From Nannochloropsis oceanica (lineage: Eukaryota > Sar > Eustigmatophyceae > Eustigmatales > Monodopsidaceae), in contig CP038110.1 of the NCBI GenBank assembly GCA_004519485.1, positions 496,001 to 560,000 of the forward strand: a stretch of 64,000 nt of DNA. Reading direction: 5' to 3'. Below are positions 20,207 to 35,297 of the stretch, one piece after another. How positions within the stretch are numbered: position 1 is the first letter of the stretch; each line of letters starts with the position of its first letter. The notes under the pieces were generated by a model. That model saw only the letters and a list, made by a program, of their open reading frames with translations, did no database searches and was not told the origin of the DNA. The position numbers and the translations under genes are program-made.

Positions 20207-22120
20207 ATGCCTCCCTCCATACTCGGTCGTCTGATTAACATCTGGGGCACCAGTCCTCCTGGTACGTGTGTTTTTTCTAAATTGTCCGTCCGAACTTGCG
20301 AGCTTGCTTTTCCGCAGGCGGCACCTCTTCCTTAGACCTCCTTCCTGCCCTCCTCACCTTGAAACCATTGCAACCTGTTTCTGTCTCAAAACACAGCTGG
20401 CGACCATGCCACCCATCCTCTCACCCATCACCACCGTGGCCAAGGTAGCTGGGTACAGCCGGGCGCGTTGATTGAGAAAGGGGAAGAAGAAAAAGAGGGA
20501 GAGGAATATGCGCCCACAAAAAAAGGAGGAGAAAGGGGCGGGAGGGAGGCAGGGCCGGGGAATGCCAAGGTTGTCTCGACAATGACCAAAGGGATGGGAA
20601 ACGTGACGTTGGTGGGCGCTGGGAAGGAGCCCTCCTCCTCCTCGTCAGCCTATTTCTTTAGCGACCAAGACGGGCGGATGCTTCAAGGACTCTTGCACCC
20701 CACTTGCCTTGAGGTACGCACTTATTCTCGATGCTGGCCCATCCGATCACTCCTTATTTCCCTCCCTCCCTCCTCCCCTCCCTCCTTCTGTCGCCCTCTC
20801 CCTAGATGGCGGTAACCCCCTCCCCGCGCACCCTCCCTCCCCACGGGCACACACGCGCCTTCTCCTTCATGAATGATTTGGGTCATGGCCCATTAAGCCT
20901 GGAGGAGTTCACCTCGATCCTGCCCACGGTACTAGAACGATGCCATCTCCGGAATATGAAAAAGTGCGAACCAGTGAAGCGCCTGCTTGAGTAAGTGGAA
21001 GGACGACGAAGGGAGAATGGAGAGGGAGGGAGGTGTTGCCATACGCCGTCTGGCAGGGTAGTCTCACATCCACTCCTCACACGATTCCACCCCCCTCCCC
21101 TATTAAGTCGTTTGGAGCTTCGCCGGGAGGAATGGGAGCCCTACGCATTCTGGGATGCAGACAAGCTGTATACCCGGAATTTGGTCGCCACTGACGGCAA
21201 GACTTTCACCCTCCTCCTCCTGTGCTGGAATCCAGGCAAGGTAGGTTTGGTGTGGTGTCCCTTGCCTTCCTTCCTCCCGCGATCTCCTCCTTGGATGGAG
21301 GGATCGACAGCAATGCGGCGTCTGTGTATTAAGGTCAAGTTGCGAGGATTGTTAACCCCCTCGCATGTCCCTCTCTTTGTCTTTGTTTTCTCAAACCTCG
21401 CCTTTCCCTCTCTCCGTCGTTTTATTCCGAACCCCCTCGCATGTCCCCCTCTTTGTCTTAATTTTCTTAACCCTCGCCTCCCTCTTTCTCTCTCTCCCCC
21501 TCTCTTGATCCCTCTGCAGGAATCGCCCATCCACGACCACCCTTGCGACGGGTGCTGGGTGAAATGCGCGGAAGGCACGGTGAAAGAAACGATTTACTTG
21601 GTCGACGACCAGAGGGGATTGGTGGCAGAGCAGGAGAACTACTTCCGTCCGGGCGAGCTGTCGTACATTGAAGGTGAAGAGGGAGGGAGGGAGGGAGGGA
21701 GGGAGGGAAGGAGTTTCCTGTCCCATCGTCAGGGCAATTGGGATATCACGCTTCACTTCGACATATCATGACGCGCCTCTCCTTCCCCTCCCCTCCCTTC
21801 CCCTCCTATCCACCCCCTTCCCCCTCGCCCCAGACTCCCTGGGTTTCCACAAAGTAGGCAATCCGGATGCTGCCCTCGGTGCAGTCACGTTCCATTGCTA
21901 CATCCCTCCCCCCAAATCTACTCGTGTCTGGCTTGCGGCACGCACTGCAGCCGCGGATGCCATGGTAGTCCCCACCTGTTTGTATTCGGCCTTCGGAAAG
22001 AGGGTGAAGGAGGGAGGAAGAGAGGGAGGGAAGGAAGGGGCGCACTTGATGGCAGTAGGTGCAGGCGAGATAATTTGCTCGCCGCCGGTGAGGATGGAAG
22101 GGGGGAAAGAGGAGGAGTAA
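20207..22120 (+). CDS. CDO1: Cysteine dioxygenase type I
   Basis: Six exons: 20207-20261, 20397-20713, 20806-20990, 21108-21240, 21520-21673 and 21834-22120; all phases agree, giving 376 aa. The enzyme adds O2 to cysteine thiol to make cysteine sulfinate, the committed step of cysteine catabolism. The cupin landmarks are all present: YTRNLV, LLCWNPG, the iron ligands in SPIHDHPCDGC, KETIYL, DSLGFHKVGNP with the third His, and YIPPP. The Cys eight positions from the first ligand His (the second Cys of HDHPCDGC) matches the residue that forms the Cys-Tyr crosslink in mammals, and the Tyr of YIPPP is kept. About 165 residues precede the domain, mostly Lys/Glu/Gly-rich, against about 40 in mammals. 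The frame after FGKR runs on about 35 residues through GGGA repeats and could instead be spliced. Confidence 0.88.
21355..21506 (+). repeat. 76-bp imperfect tandem duplication in CDO intron 4
   Basis: ACCCCCTCGCATGTCC recurs at about 21355 and 21431 with similar flanks (CTCTTTGTCTT, then a CCCTCG/CTTTC run). It lengthens the pyrimidine-rich part of intron 4. Confidence 0.8.
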
Positions 22121-23276
22121 AAAAAGGGTGAGAAGGAGGAAGAGGAGGCTGAAGCGGCTTGGATGCATGTCGCCTTGCCCAATTTTATCGCCGGTGTAAA
22201 ATGAAAGCGTGGAATAGAAGAGAATGCAGAGGAAGGAGAAGGAGGAGGGGGTTATGATGTTTCTTTGAACCGGAAGGCAGATGGGCGGAGGAAGAGAAGA
22301 GTTGAGTGGCCCTCTGCATTATTTTTTGGAGATGACATTCAACAAACAGGAAGAGAGGCTCGAAGAGAATAAAGAAGGCAGAGAAAAGAGAGAGAGGGAG
22401 GACAAGAAATGTTTCGATTTCGGCGTACCATTGCGAACATGCGCTGTACTATCGTGCAGGACAAGAGGGGAAAACATCCGCCTGGTAGCCTCAGTTGTAG
22501 AGAGAAAGAGTGAATGCCGGAGGGCCTTGTATAGAATGTGGGCATGCGCATGCGAAATCGATTGATGAAGACAAAATACATAGCTTAGACTCTTCCGTCG
22601 TTGTTTGATTGACTCGGAGAGAAAGAGGTGGGAAAGTTACCATCAAACAAAGTGGCACTCTGCTGTACGTGAAATACTACTGTATGGGGAGATGTAAGAA
22701 AGAGAGACGCAACAGTTAGATGTGAATGTGTAAGGTGTGAAAAAGAAAGGCAAGAAGAATAAGTATGGGAGATATAAAATGTAAGACAGAGGAAGGAAAA
22801 GAAAGGGAAACACACAACTTAAAAAATGTAGAGATGACGATGTGAAAAGTAGCAGGCCCGATCAGTCAATGTGTGTGTCGAGGAAAGTTGAGGGCGCTTA
22901 AGAATCTTTTTGGGGCGTCCTTGTTCTCAACAGCAGCAAAAAGAGTAGAACACCAATAACAATTGTAGATTTGGGATGTGAAAGATAGAATGGCACATGT
23001 ATCAAAACTAATTAAACAGGCCATACGCTTTCAAATCTTAGCTTCGTGGCTCGTCGTCGTACGTACGCGTTTCTTCGTTTCCTCTTTCTTCGTGCGCGAC
23101 CGCTCGCTGCTTTCACATCCATGCCCGCTCACAGTCTCCCCATCACTCACCGAACACGTGCATCTACATCAACTAGGCTTTTGACTATCCCGCTTCTGCG
23201 TTGGTGTGGCCACCACATTGGTCCAGAGACCTCCACTTGAAGAGCAACGGACGGCGAAGCATCATCACAGCCGCAC
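22121..23276. other. Intergenic region, nothing recognised
   Basis: Purine-rich 3' flank of CDO followed by the upstream region of the MATE gene. Only short frames without resemblance are seen. Confidence 0.45.
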
Positions 23277-25019
23277 ATGCTGTACCGTAAGCACTGTCAC
23301 GGCGTCTCACTGTTGACCCTTTACCTTTCATTTTCCACGGCCTTTGTCTTTGTGCGACCCGTCACGTCATCCACCTCTAATGGTCTCCGCCTCGTCCCGC
23401 CAAGTACCACACCCAAAAGCGCTCTTCCCCCACTGCCCCATTACTCCACCCCCACCGAAAGCCCCAATACTCCATCCACTCTCGGCATATTCCTGCGCGG
23501 ACGCGGCGGCGCGGCTTTCGCGTCCCTAGATCCCTCTAAGCCAAATCGTCTGGTGGCCTGGCTACAAACTTTTGCCCCTGGTCCTGATGCGCCGCGGGCC
23601 AAGAAACTCGACTGGGAATTTCTGCGCATCGCCGCCCCTGCCTTTGTACAATTCACCGCCGAACCATTAGCGGGTCTGGTGGACACGGCATATTTAGGGA
23701 GATTGGGGCCCGTGGCGTTGGGTGGAGTGGGGGTGGCCATTTCGGCTCAATACTCTGTATCGAAGCTGTACAATGACCCGCTCTTACGCACCAGCATTTC
23801 TCTTGTTGCCGCCAGTGAAGGTTCTGGGGGCGCAGACAACGACAAAGACAAGGCTGAGGCTCTTTCGCGATCCGTTAGCACAGCGTTGCTACTGGCGGGA
23901 GTGGTGGGGCTACTGCAAGGCATTGTGTACGTGTTCTGTGCCGCTCCGATCATTCGCGCCATGGGTGTTTTGCCAGGAAGCGAAATGTACGTCCCTGCCG
24001 TTTCTTACCTCCGAATCCGCGCCTTAGGCACACCTGCCGCCACGCTATGGCTTGTCTCAAATGGTATTTTTCGTGGTTTAGGTGATACCTTAACCCCACT
24101 GAAATGGAGCATTATTTTCACATTGTTGAATGCTGCCTTGGATCCGCTATGTATGTTCACTTTTGGGATGGGCCCTTCAGGTGCAGCCATGGGTACAGCC
24201 ATCGCACAATACGTCGCCCTGCTCCCTTTGCTTCTGAAAGTAAGGCAGCGCGCGCGCGTTCGAATCGACCTGGCTGACTTGCTCCCTTCCCTCGGTCAGT
24301 ACCTCCGGGCGGCCTCTTTGGTGTTTGTCAGGACATGGGGAAAGATTCTGGCATATGCTTACTGTGCACGCCAGGCGGCCTTGCTGGGAGTGGTAGGCGC
24401 CGCAGCATATAACCTGACGTTTCAGGTTGGGTTCGCGACGACGCAGTTGTGCGAATCGATTGCGATTGCGGTGCAGTCGTTGATCGCCCGGGAGCTGGGC
24501 GTGCTCCGAGCAGCCGCGACGGCCACTGCCTCTGGCGCGGCCGGTAATGGGGAGATGGTAGAAGCACGGACAAACCTTTGGCACTTGATTAAGCGCGGTT
24601 GTCTCCTCGGTGCGATCGTTTCGGGCGGACTTTCGGTTGTCACCTTGTTTAGTAAGACGTCCGTCTTGACCGGGCTGACCTCGGACAAGGCAGTGCAGGC
24701 CGCGGCGCTTTCAGTGTTCCCGGTGGTGATGGCTTGTCAAGTCAATAAGGGACTTGCGTACCCCGTGAATGGTATTATTATGGGTGGGTTGGACTGGGGA
24801 TTTTCAACCATGACCATGTGGTTGGCAAATATTGTGTGCATTGGCATGCTGCTACTATTGCGGCCTAACGTGGGCTTGTCACAGCTTTGGGCAGCGTTGA
24901 GTGTGTTCATGGCCATTCAGTGGGTGAGTGGTGTGATTCGCTTCTTGTCAGGCACGGGGATATGGGGACTGTTGCGGCGACAGCAAGATGATGTTGGAAG
25001 ATGTGAGAAGAAAAGGTGA
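23277..25019 (+). CDS. MATE-family efflux transporter, plastid-targeted
   Basis: Single exon, 580 aa, ATG at 23277. The N-terminus is a signal peptide (VSLLTLYLSFSTAFVFVRP) with an Ala-Phe junction followed by a Ser/Thr/Pro-rich transit stretch of about 90 residues, so plastid-envelope targeting is likely. From about residue 105 the MATE fold begins: RIAAPAFVQFTAEPLAGLVDTAYLGRLGPVALGGVGVA is the first helix pair, in which the Glu-Pro-Leu and Asp-Thr-Ala elements are typical of MATE/DinF proteins. Later come SNGIFRGLGDTLTPLKW and a second half-repeat starting LLGVVGAAAYNLTFQVGFATTQLCESIAIAVQ. About 12 helices are predicted by eye. The family exports organic cations, flavonoids, citrate or salicylate-related compounds in exchange for H+ or Na+; the substrate cannot be told here. 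Closest to plant plastid MATE (EDS5/DTX44-45-like) proteins by organisation, which is inference. Confidence 0.88.
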   Translation: MLYRKHCHGVSLLTLYLSFSTAFVFVRPVTSSTSNGLRLVPPSTTPKSALPPLPHYSTPTESPNTPSTLGIFLRGRGGAAFASLDPSKPNRLVAWLQTFAPGPDAPRAKKLDWEFLRIAAPAFVQFTAEPLAGLVDTAYLGRLGPVALGGVGVAISAQYSVSKLYNDPLLRTSISLVAASEGSGGADNDKDKAEALSRSVSTALLLAGVVGLLQGIVYVFCAAPIIRAMGVLPGSEMYVPAVSYLRIRALGTPAATLWLVSNGIFRGLGDTLTPLKWSIIFTLLNAALDPLCMFTFGMGPSGAAMGTAIAQYVALLPLLLKVRQRARVRIDLADLLPSLGQYLRAASLVFVRTWGKILAYAYCARQAALLGVVGAAAYNLTFQVGFATTQLCESIAIAVQSLIARELGVLRAAATATASGAAGNGEMVEARTNLWHLIKRGCLLGAIVSGGLSVVTLFSKTSVLTGLTSDKAVQAAALSVFPVVMACQVNKGLAYPVNGIIMGGLDWGFSTMTMWLANIVCIGMLLLLRPNVGLSQLWAALSVFMAIQWVSGVIRFLSGTGIWGLLRRQQDDVGRCEKKR

Positions 25020-26521
25020 CGGCTTAAGAGGTCGAAGACGACAATCAATGTGAATAAGAGTGTGACAGGGGGGGGGTAAAGGTGAGGGGGGAGATTGGCT
25101 GGAATAAGTAGGACTTTTGTAGCACTTTTTGGCCATAACAACTCGGAAAGAAGAAAGGAGTGCGTACAAAAGGCGCATGGCGAAGAGCTTGCATGGGCCC
25201 CCCGAGCACATGGCGGCAGGCGGCGCGATTGTTTTCTGCCTATTTCTTTTTCCTTGGGACAGCCTAGACCGAGGAGAATGGCGAGTGGCAAAGCAATCAG
25301 AATGTTTTGTACTATCGTGACAATGGTCAGACATGGATGACTTGACCTTACATACCTTGGAGTAAGGTTATTACGGTGTCCCATCATCCTCTTTTTTCGA
25401 TGACCTTCTATCCTCATCCGCTGCGAATAGTGTACAAATATTGACACCCTCGGTTGAGCATCTTTTAAACCACCTATATTTATATATATATTTATGTCAA
25501 CGTTGTCATCAAAGAAAGCCGTCTGTTTGTCCAATTGCATCCACGTTTCGAAATCGACCTGTCGACGAGGGGATATGGCACGATGAAGCGGTACGACAAT
25601 CAGCAGCGTGACGTAAGCATATGGGCGAGTGGCATATGGATCTCCGCAACTCCACTTCTCGCTGTCAAATATTTTCGTATAGTGGTGGTTGTGTTGTGTC
25701 AGCAGGCTTCTTCTAGACCACTCAGGCATGCATACGAATAGCATGGGTCAGCGAATCGTCACAGGCTGTGGGGTGGGCGAATCAGTAAACAATACTAGTG
25801 GTCAGAGGCTCCAACCACGTCTGAACGACGCGCCTTTCCCCTCCCGCCTCGTGAGCAGATGTCCGCGCGCACGCCCCTTCGTGTGCCTTCACCCTCTCCA
25901 TGTTGAGAAGTGAACTTTCTGTGTCATGTCCCACTTCTTGTACTTTTATGTGCTTGAATGATTGTCGTCAACGATGTGATGCCACCATACGGCACTGTGC
26001 CACACACCCACAGTGTGCACGCTTGCTGGGGGTAGCTCGGCGCCCTGTGCGTACCCCAGGCGCGACGTCGCTCTTTCGGCAGGATGTGTCACAACGAGTA
26101 GCCACGCGGGGTGCAGCTCACTCCCTCACCCCATTCCACCACGCATACCCTAGGCTCGTCAGCGCCTGTCGCCAGTGCGCTGGCTGTCCCACTGCCGCGC
26201 GCGCATTGTTAGGACCAGGCGGTGGTTTTCATTTGGCGCCTCCCCACATATGAGCGTGTCACTCACTTTCAGCTTCTTTCTTTCCCCACACCACGCCAAC
26301 AGGAACAAACCAAGTGACCAGACACACTCCAGGAGTCTTGGCCTTTTGGAGTAGCAATACACACAAGTGCCAGACAAGCATAAAGGCCACTCGTACCTTA
26401 AGCCAGACGACCCTGCGACCGCAGCGTCATATAAATCAACAAGAACAAGGACAACTTGTCTTCTGCAGTTTTCCCTCGTCCTTTTTCGAGCACACAACGC
26501 CAGACGAGACACAGCTCAACG
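25020..26521. other. Intergenic region with TATA box near its end
   Basis: No convincing gene. Open frames at 25900-26253 (+) and 24917-25744 (-) lack family resemblance. A TATAAA at 26430-26435 sits 87 bp upstream of the Cys-rich gene start and is a plausible core promoter. Confidence 0.4.
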
Positions 26522-26971
26522 ATGGCGATTCAATCAACACGTTATCTGGCCGTGACAGCCGCCCTCCTAGTGGGCTTGCTGATCGGCCTAGTCGACGCCT
26601 TCTTGCCCTTGGGCATTCGTAACTCGTTGCACCGTGCGTCCCGAGCCCAGTCCCCCACCACGGCCCCACCGTCATCAACAAGCACCACCTTCCTCTCTGC
26701 CGCCGCGCAAGTTGACCCTCCCCTGCACCTCAAAGCACGCCCTGACTGGTTGCCCAAGATCCCTGAAGGTTGTGACTCAGATTACGAGTGCGAAGGGACG
26801 GAGAGCTGCTGCGACTTCATCTTCTTCAAGATGTGCTGCTCGGATGGGGGACACACCCAAGAGGCTTGGACACCCGTGCCCATCCCTGTACGACCAGGTG
26901 ATGGATACCAACAAGGTGGAGGGTATGCAGGGAATGGAGGGTTCTCGGGCAGTGGGGGCCTGTACCGATAG
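26522..26971 (+). CDS. Small Cys-rich protein with plastid presequence
   Basis: 149 aa from the ATG at 26522; an upstream in-frame extension has no ATG. The N-terminus is a signal anchor (TAALLVGLLIGLVDAFLPLG) with an Ala-Phe junction, then a Ser/Thr/Pro-rich stretch with Arg (about 30-65), as expected for import into a secondary plastid. The core (about 75-112) is WLPKIPEGCDSDYECEG, then ESCCDFIFFKMCCSDG: a C-x5-C-x5-CC-x7-CC pattern with six Cys, which could form disulfides or bind metal. The C-terminus is Gly/Tyr/Gln-rich (GGYAGNGGFSGSGGLYR). I do not recognise a named family. The spacing resembles short disulfide-rich domains but not a WAP domain (too few Cys). The function is unknown. 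Confidence 0.7.
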   Translation: MAIQSTRYLAVTAALLVGLLIGLVDAFLPLGIRNSLHRASRAQSPTTAPPSSTSTTFLSAAAQVDPPLHLKARPDWLPKIPEGCDSDYECEGTESCCDFIFFKMCCSDGGHTQEAWTPVPIPVRPGDGYQQGGGYAGNGGFSGSGGLYR

Positions 26972-28445
26972 ATAAGATGGATGTGGAATGGAGGATGACC
27001 AGGGTGACATGCCCTGGCCGGGGGGAGGGTATATGGGGAGGGTGGCGGTGGTGGAATTTTTTGTCTCCGGTGGAGTAGGAGATTCCGGTTGGTTGGCCGC
27101 ATGTCATTTTTGTAGTTAAAAGTTTTGTACAGATGCGTCGTTTGTGACGCCCCAGATTGAAGGGAGTCGAGTTTGTACCAGCAGTAGCAGCATCTGCGAC
27201 AGCAGCTGTAGGAGGAGGCCGGGCGGTCACCTCACCTCTCATGCTTGATCTTGAATCCTTTTCTGCAGATGCTTATGGCTGGTTGTCGTCTAAAATGGAA
27301 AAATGCGTGAGGCCCCTCATAAGAGTACCAACAGAGCAAGAGAGAGATAAGGAAGTAAGGGAGAGGGAGATCAGTGACGAAAGGGAATAACACAAAGTCC
27401 TTGGATTTTATCATGCCTTTTGGAAATGAACTGAAAAGATGACTGGCAGCAGCAGCAGCAGTAACAGCAAGCTGAATGGAGAGGAGGATGACCGGGGGCG
27501 CGCGAAAGAGAGAGAGAGAAAGAGGGAGAGAGGGAGGGACATAACCCTGTACTTTTTTAACTCGATAGTTTTTTACCATTTTTAACTGCCTTAGTGTATG
27601 TAGGTTGCTTGCCACCTCAGATGTATATAGTAATTTGGAAGGAGGCGAAGGAAGCACAGATCAATCTGTTTGCCCCTCCGTCTCCGTATGTGTCGTTGGC
27701 GCTGTACATTCAATGGTTCTCCTTTTTTTATCACGGATAATCATGTCCTGTCTGTTTAATGTGGTGGACTGATGAAAAGAGTGGATCGCGAAAATAGCCT
27801 ATGGAACCCACACCTGATACACGTACCCTCCTGTTGTGACACCGAAGAGAGCGGTAGGGGATGGGGGAGGCATGTCATGGTCGTCGATGTGGACGGATTT
27901 GGTCAGACATCAATCGAAAGGGACGTCTGAGAAACGAGAGGCGAGAACAGGCCAGATGAGAGCAAGAGCCGGTGCGTTGGCCGGCGCGAAGAGGTACTTG
28001 CGTCAAAATGAAGCCGTTCTTTCTTTTCTTTCTCCCCTTCTCCAGACCTACCGTCACCACTTATTCGAGGAGAGAGAGAGAGAGAGAGACGGATAGTGGG
28101 TATGAAAACCGGAGGCAACAGAAGCAGCAGCAACAGCCTCAGCGATAATCGCTTTTACGGGTGGACCTTTCAGTCTGCGAGAGAAGGAGGATTCTTTTTT
28201 GTTTTTAGGTGGCCTGGCCTGTTTAAGCAGTAATTTGATTTCAATTTTGTACATAAAATTCAAGTCCTTGCCGCACAGCACATGTTAGAAAAAGATAAGA
28301 GAAGAAGAGTAGAGGGACCCCTCCCCTAAAGAAAGATACACGATCAGGAAGCAAGACCGACAGAAACACTCGTCCACCTTCTATTTTTTTTCTTTCACAT
28401 TTCTCTCCTTGCGTCGGTCGATACCAACCATTCCACCCTCCCTCG
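26972..28445. other. Intergenic region, nothing recognised
   Basis: 3' flanks of the Cys-rich gene (+) and the phosducin-family gene (-). Short simple repeats (GA-rich at 27350-27540 and 28062-28090) only. Confidence 0.45.
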
Positions 28446-29372
28446 CTACCCCCATACCCCCTTCTCCTCCAACAGCCCCTCCAGATCCTCGCACAAAAAT
28501 GCCGCCCCCAAGTAATTGTCAACCCTCGCCACACACTCCTTCACATCCCCTCCATCATAAACTAGCAACAACGGCAAGGCCTCTTCATCCAATTTTAAAT
28601 CATGCCGTGGTAGATTGAAGCCTTGGTGCAAACGGAGGAAGCTAACAAAAGGGTGCTTGGCGGCAAGGTGGGGGAGGAAGGAATTGACCAAGCGACAGGC
28701 CGGGAGGTGGCTTTCGTAAATATGCACGATGGTTTTCGTGCAAGGAGAAGAATTCCGTAAAGTCTCAATCATTTCCACCATCCTTGAGCCGGACACTTCC
28801 TCTACGCCCCCAAAACGGGGGCGATGGAGGAGGGAGTCTTGTTGTTGTTGCTGCTGCTGCTGCAGCTTCAGGTCATTGAGGCGCTGTGCACGGTAATTCC
28901 GCAAGAATAAATCGTCGTCATCATTACTGTCATTGTCGTTCCTCTCATAAATCGGCAGTAAATGTGGCGAAGTTATGCTGGTGATGGTGCCACTGTTGCT
29001 GCCACGGGCGATGCGGAGGAGGACGGCTTGTCGATGGGCCTGCTCATGTGCCCGCAGCGCGTTAGTGACCTGTTGGTGCGCCTTGTAGTCGGCCAACACC
29101 CCCTTGGGGCCCGTGTGTGGACCAGGCCTCTCCTCCTTATACTGGTACTGTTGTTGTCGTTGCTGCTGCTGCTGCTGCTGCAGCTGGTGGTGTTGACATT
29201 GATCCTTCTCGTAATTAAATTCAGTGCTGCAACATGGCCCACCTTCCTTGCTTCGCCTGCAGCGGTCGAATGTCGCCTCAGCTTGCTCTTCAGTCCAGCT
29301 TCCATAGCAGCCCGGTGCGTTGCTCTGGAACAAAGAGATTTCTAACGTCCTGCTGCTACTGCTGCTGCTCAT
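28446..29372 (-). CDS. Phosducin-family protein (G-beta-gamma binding)
   Basis: 308 aa. The start is taken as the ATG at 29372, which gives MSSSSSSRTLEISLFQ; the frame is open 63 codons further but that part is hydrophobic and unlike the family. Family landmarks in order: PKGVLADYKAHQ (phosducin PKGVxxDWRxFK), FLRNYRAQRLNDL (FLxxYRxQRMxEM), FGGVEEVSG, then a thioredoxin-like domain with IVHIYESHLPACRLVNSFLPHLAAKHPFVSFLRL, LPLLLVYDGGDVKECVARVDNYLG and DLEGLLEEKGV. Phosducins bind G-protein beta-gamma; phosducin-like proteins also assist CCT in folding G-beta. CCT-alpha is encoded 8 kb away, probably by coincidence. Two Gln-rich runs interrupt the N-terminal helix region. The thioredoxin fold lacks a CxxC motif, as is normal for the family. 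Confidence 0.82.
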   Translation of the reverse strand: MSSSSSSRTLEISLFQSNAPGCYGSWTEEQAEATFDRCRRSKEGGPCCSTEFNYEKDQCQHHQLQQQQQQQRQQQYQYKEERPGPHTGPKGVLADYKAHQQVTNALRAHEQAHRQAVLLRIARGSNSGTITSITSPHLLPIYERNDNDSNDDDDLFLRNYRAQRLNDLKLQQQQQQQQDSLLHRPRFGGVEEVSGSRMVEMIETLRNSSPCTKTIVHIYESHLPACRLVNSFLPHLAAKHPFVSFLRLHQGFNLPRHDLKLDEEALPLLLVYDGGDVKECVARVDNYLGAAFLCEDLEGLLEEKGVWG

Positions 29373-30311
29373 TTTGCCTCCAAGGAAGGAGAGAATGGAG
29401 GAAAAAGTGATGGTGAAATATGAAAAAAAGTGAAGAAGGAACGCTTGATGCCGCCCCGCTGCCAAAAGGCAACTTTTGAAAAACCTCCCCACTCTCCCCT
29501 CCCATAAAAGCAAACAACAAAACAAATGCGCTTCTCTTTCAATCCCATCTCTTCTACCCATTCATTGGTTACCTCGGATCGATCCCATGCTTTTCTAAGT
29601 TGGTCAGGTTCTTGTTGTGGTTGCTGAACAGCCGTTCTTTTTCTAGCTCATATTTTGGCTCTGCTACTGCCTTCTCACTTCTCTGATATACCTCACGCAA
29701 GTCTCCCTTTCCTCCTCCTTCTTACACCCTCCATTTCATTGCTGACTGCCCTCAGTATTCTTCCTGTCGTCAATACCCTTGCGGTTGTCGTCATCGACAA
29801 ATGCATGTCTGCGTGCGTGCGCGTACGGGGATCATCGGCCGTGTGCTTGTTTTCCTTGGTGTGGTTAGACTCCAATTGAGCTCTAGCTGTCCCTCCTCCT
29901 CTCCTCCTCCTCCTCCTCCTCCTTCTCCTCCTCATTTGTCACTATCATAATCTCATTCTTATTCTTTTTCTACGTCTTAATTTTCTGCTCTTCCCTCTCC
30001 GCTTCCTCCTTTTTTCCCTCACGTTCCGTCAAGACACCCTGCTCCTCTAACTATGTAAATATCAAGAGAAACGAGAGCCTACCATCCTCCCTTCTCATCA
30101 TTACTGGGTCTCTTCTAACTCCTTCTCTCTTTGTCCACCGTACACCATGTCCCCAGAAGAAAAAAACACACACACTCTCTCTCGCTTACCCCGTACCACA
30201 TCGTCACACACATTCGGGCTTCCGTACCACAATCTCATCTGCATTCCTCATCCTCCAGCCATCTAGAACACAGTCATCACTGCTGCTCGAGCACCAGCCA
30301 TCCGCGCAAAG
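29373..30311. other. Intergenic region, nothing recognised
   Basis: Upstream of the phosducin gene and downstream of the AMPK gene (both on the minus strand). TCC-rich tracts near 29895-29935; no gene seen. Confidence 0.45.
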
Positions 30312-34954
<4,643 letters not shown>

Positions 34955-35297
34955 CTACTTCTTCCATGTCAAATCCCTGCGCCAACGCGATTGGCCCACA
35001 CACGCCCCTCCTACGCCGCGACTCTTCCTCGGCCTCGAATCCTGCCTTGGCGACCGCGGTTCGCTTTCGTCCCGCTCCTGCTCCACGGTCATGCGTCTCA
35101 TCTCTTGCTGATACCACCGTTGTTCCTGCTTGATCTCGCACTCCAACCGCCCGCTTCTCCTGGTGCAATCGCCGGGCCTCCTGGTGCTCTTGCCACATGC
35201 GGGTCATCGTCGAGCCATGGCGCTTCTGTAACACGCGCCCCGTGGCGCCCCTTTTCTCTCCCCTTTTCGATGCCTTTATTTCCTCCTTCTCCGTCAT
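34955..35297 (-). CDS. Possible coiled-coil protein or exon, frame broken
   Basis: From an ATG at 35297 the minus strand encodes a charged helix (KRHGSTMTRMWQEHQEARR, LHQEKR) up to about 35150. The same heptad style then continues in another frame from about 35146 (LECEIKQEQRWYQQEMRRM, TVEQERDE) to a stop at 34955. The two halves read as one coiled coil with a frame change near 35146-35150. It may be an assembly or sequencing slip, an unrecognised splice, or a decaying gene. Further upstream, 35453-35794 holds another amphipathic frame (VQLQLLKLYHAKHGAEHFA) that might be an earlier exon. No family recognised. Confidence 0.25.

Noticed and set aside
20318-20396. Alternative CDO exon 2 start after the acceptor at 20317
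   Set aside because: That reading reaches a stop soon after, whereas the acceptor at 20396 stays open and in phase with the downstream exons.
25900-26253. 117-codon Cys-containing + strand frame
   Set aside because: No family resemblance, weak start context and ordinary intergenic composition; not distinguishable from chance.
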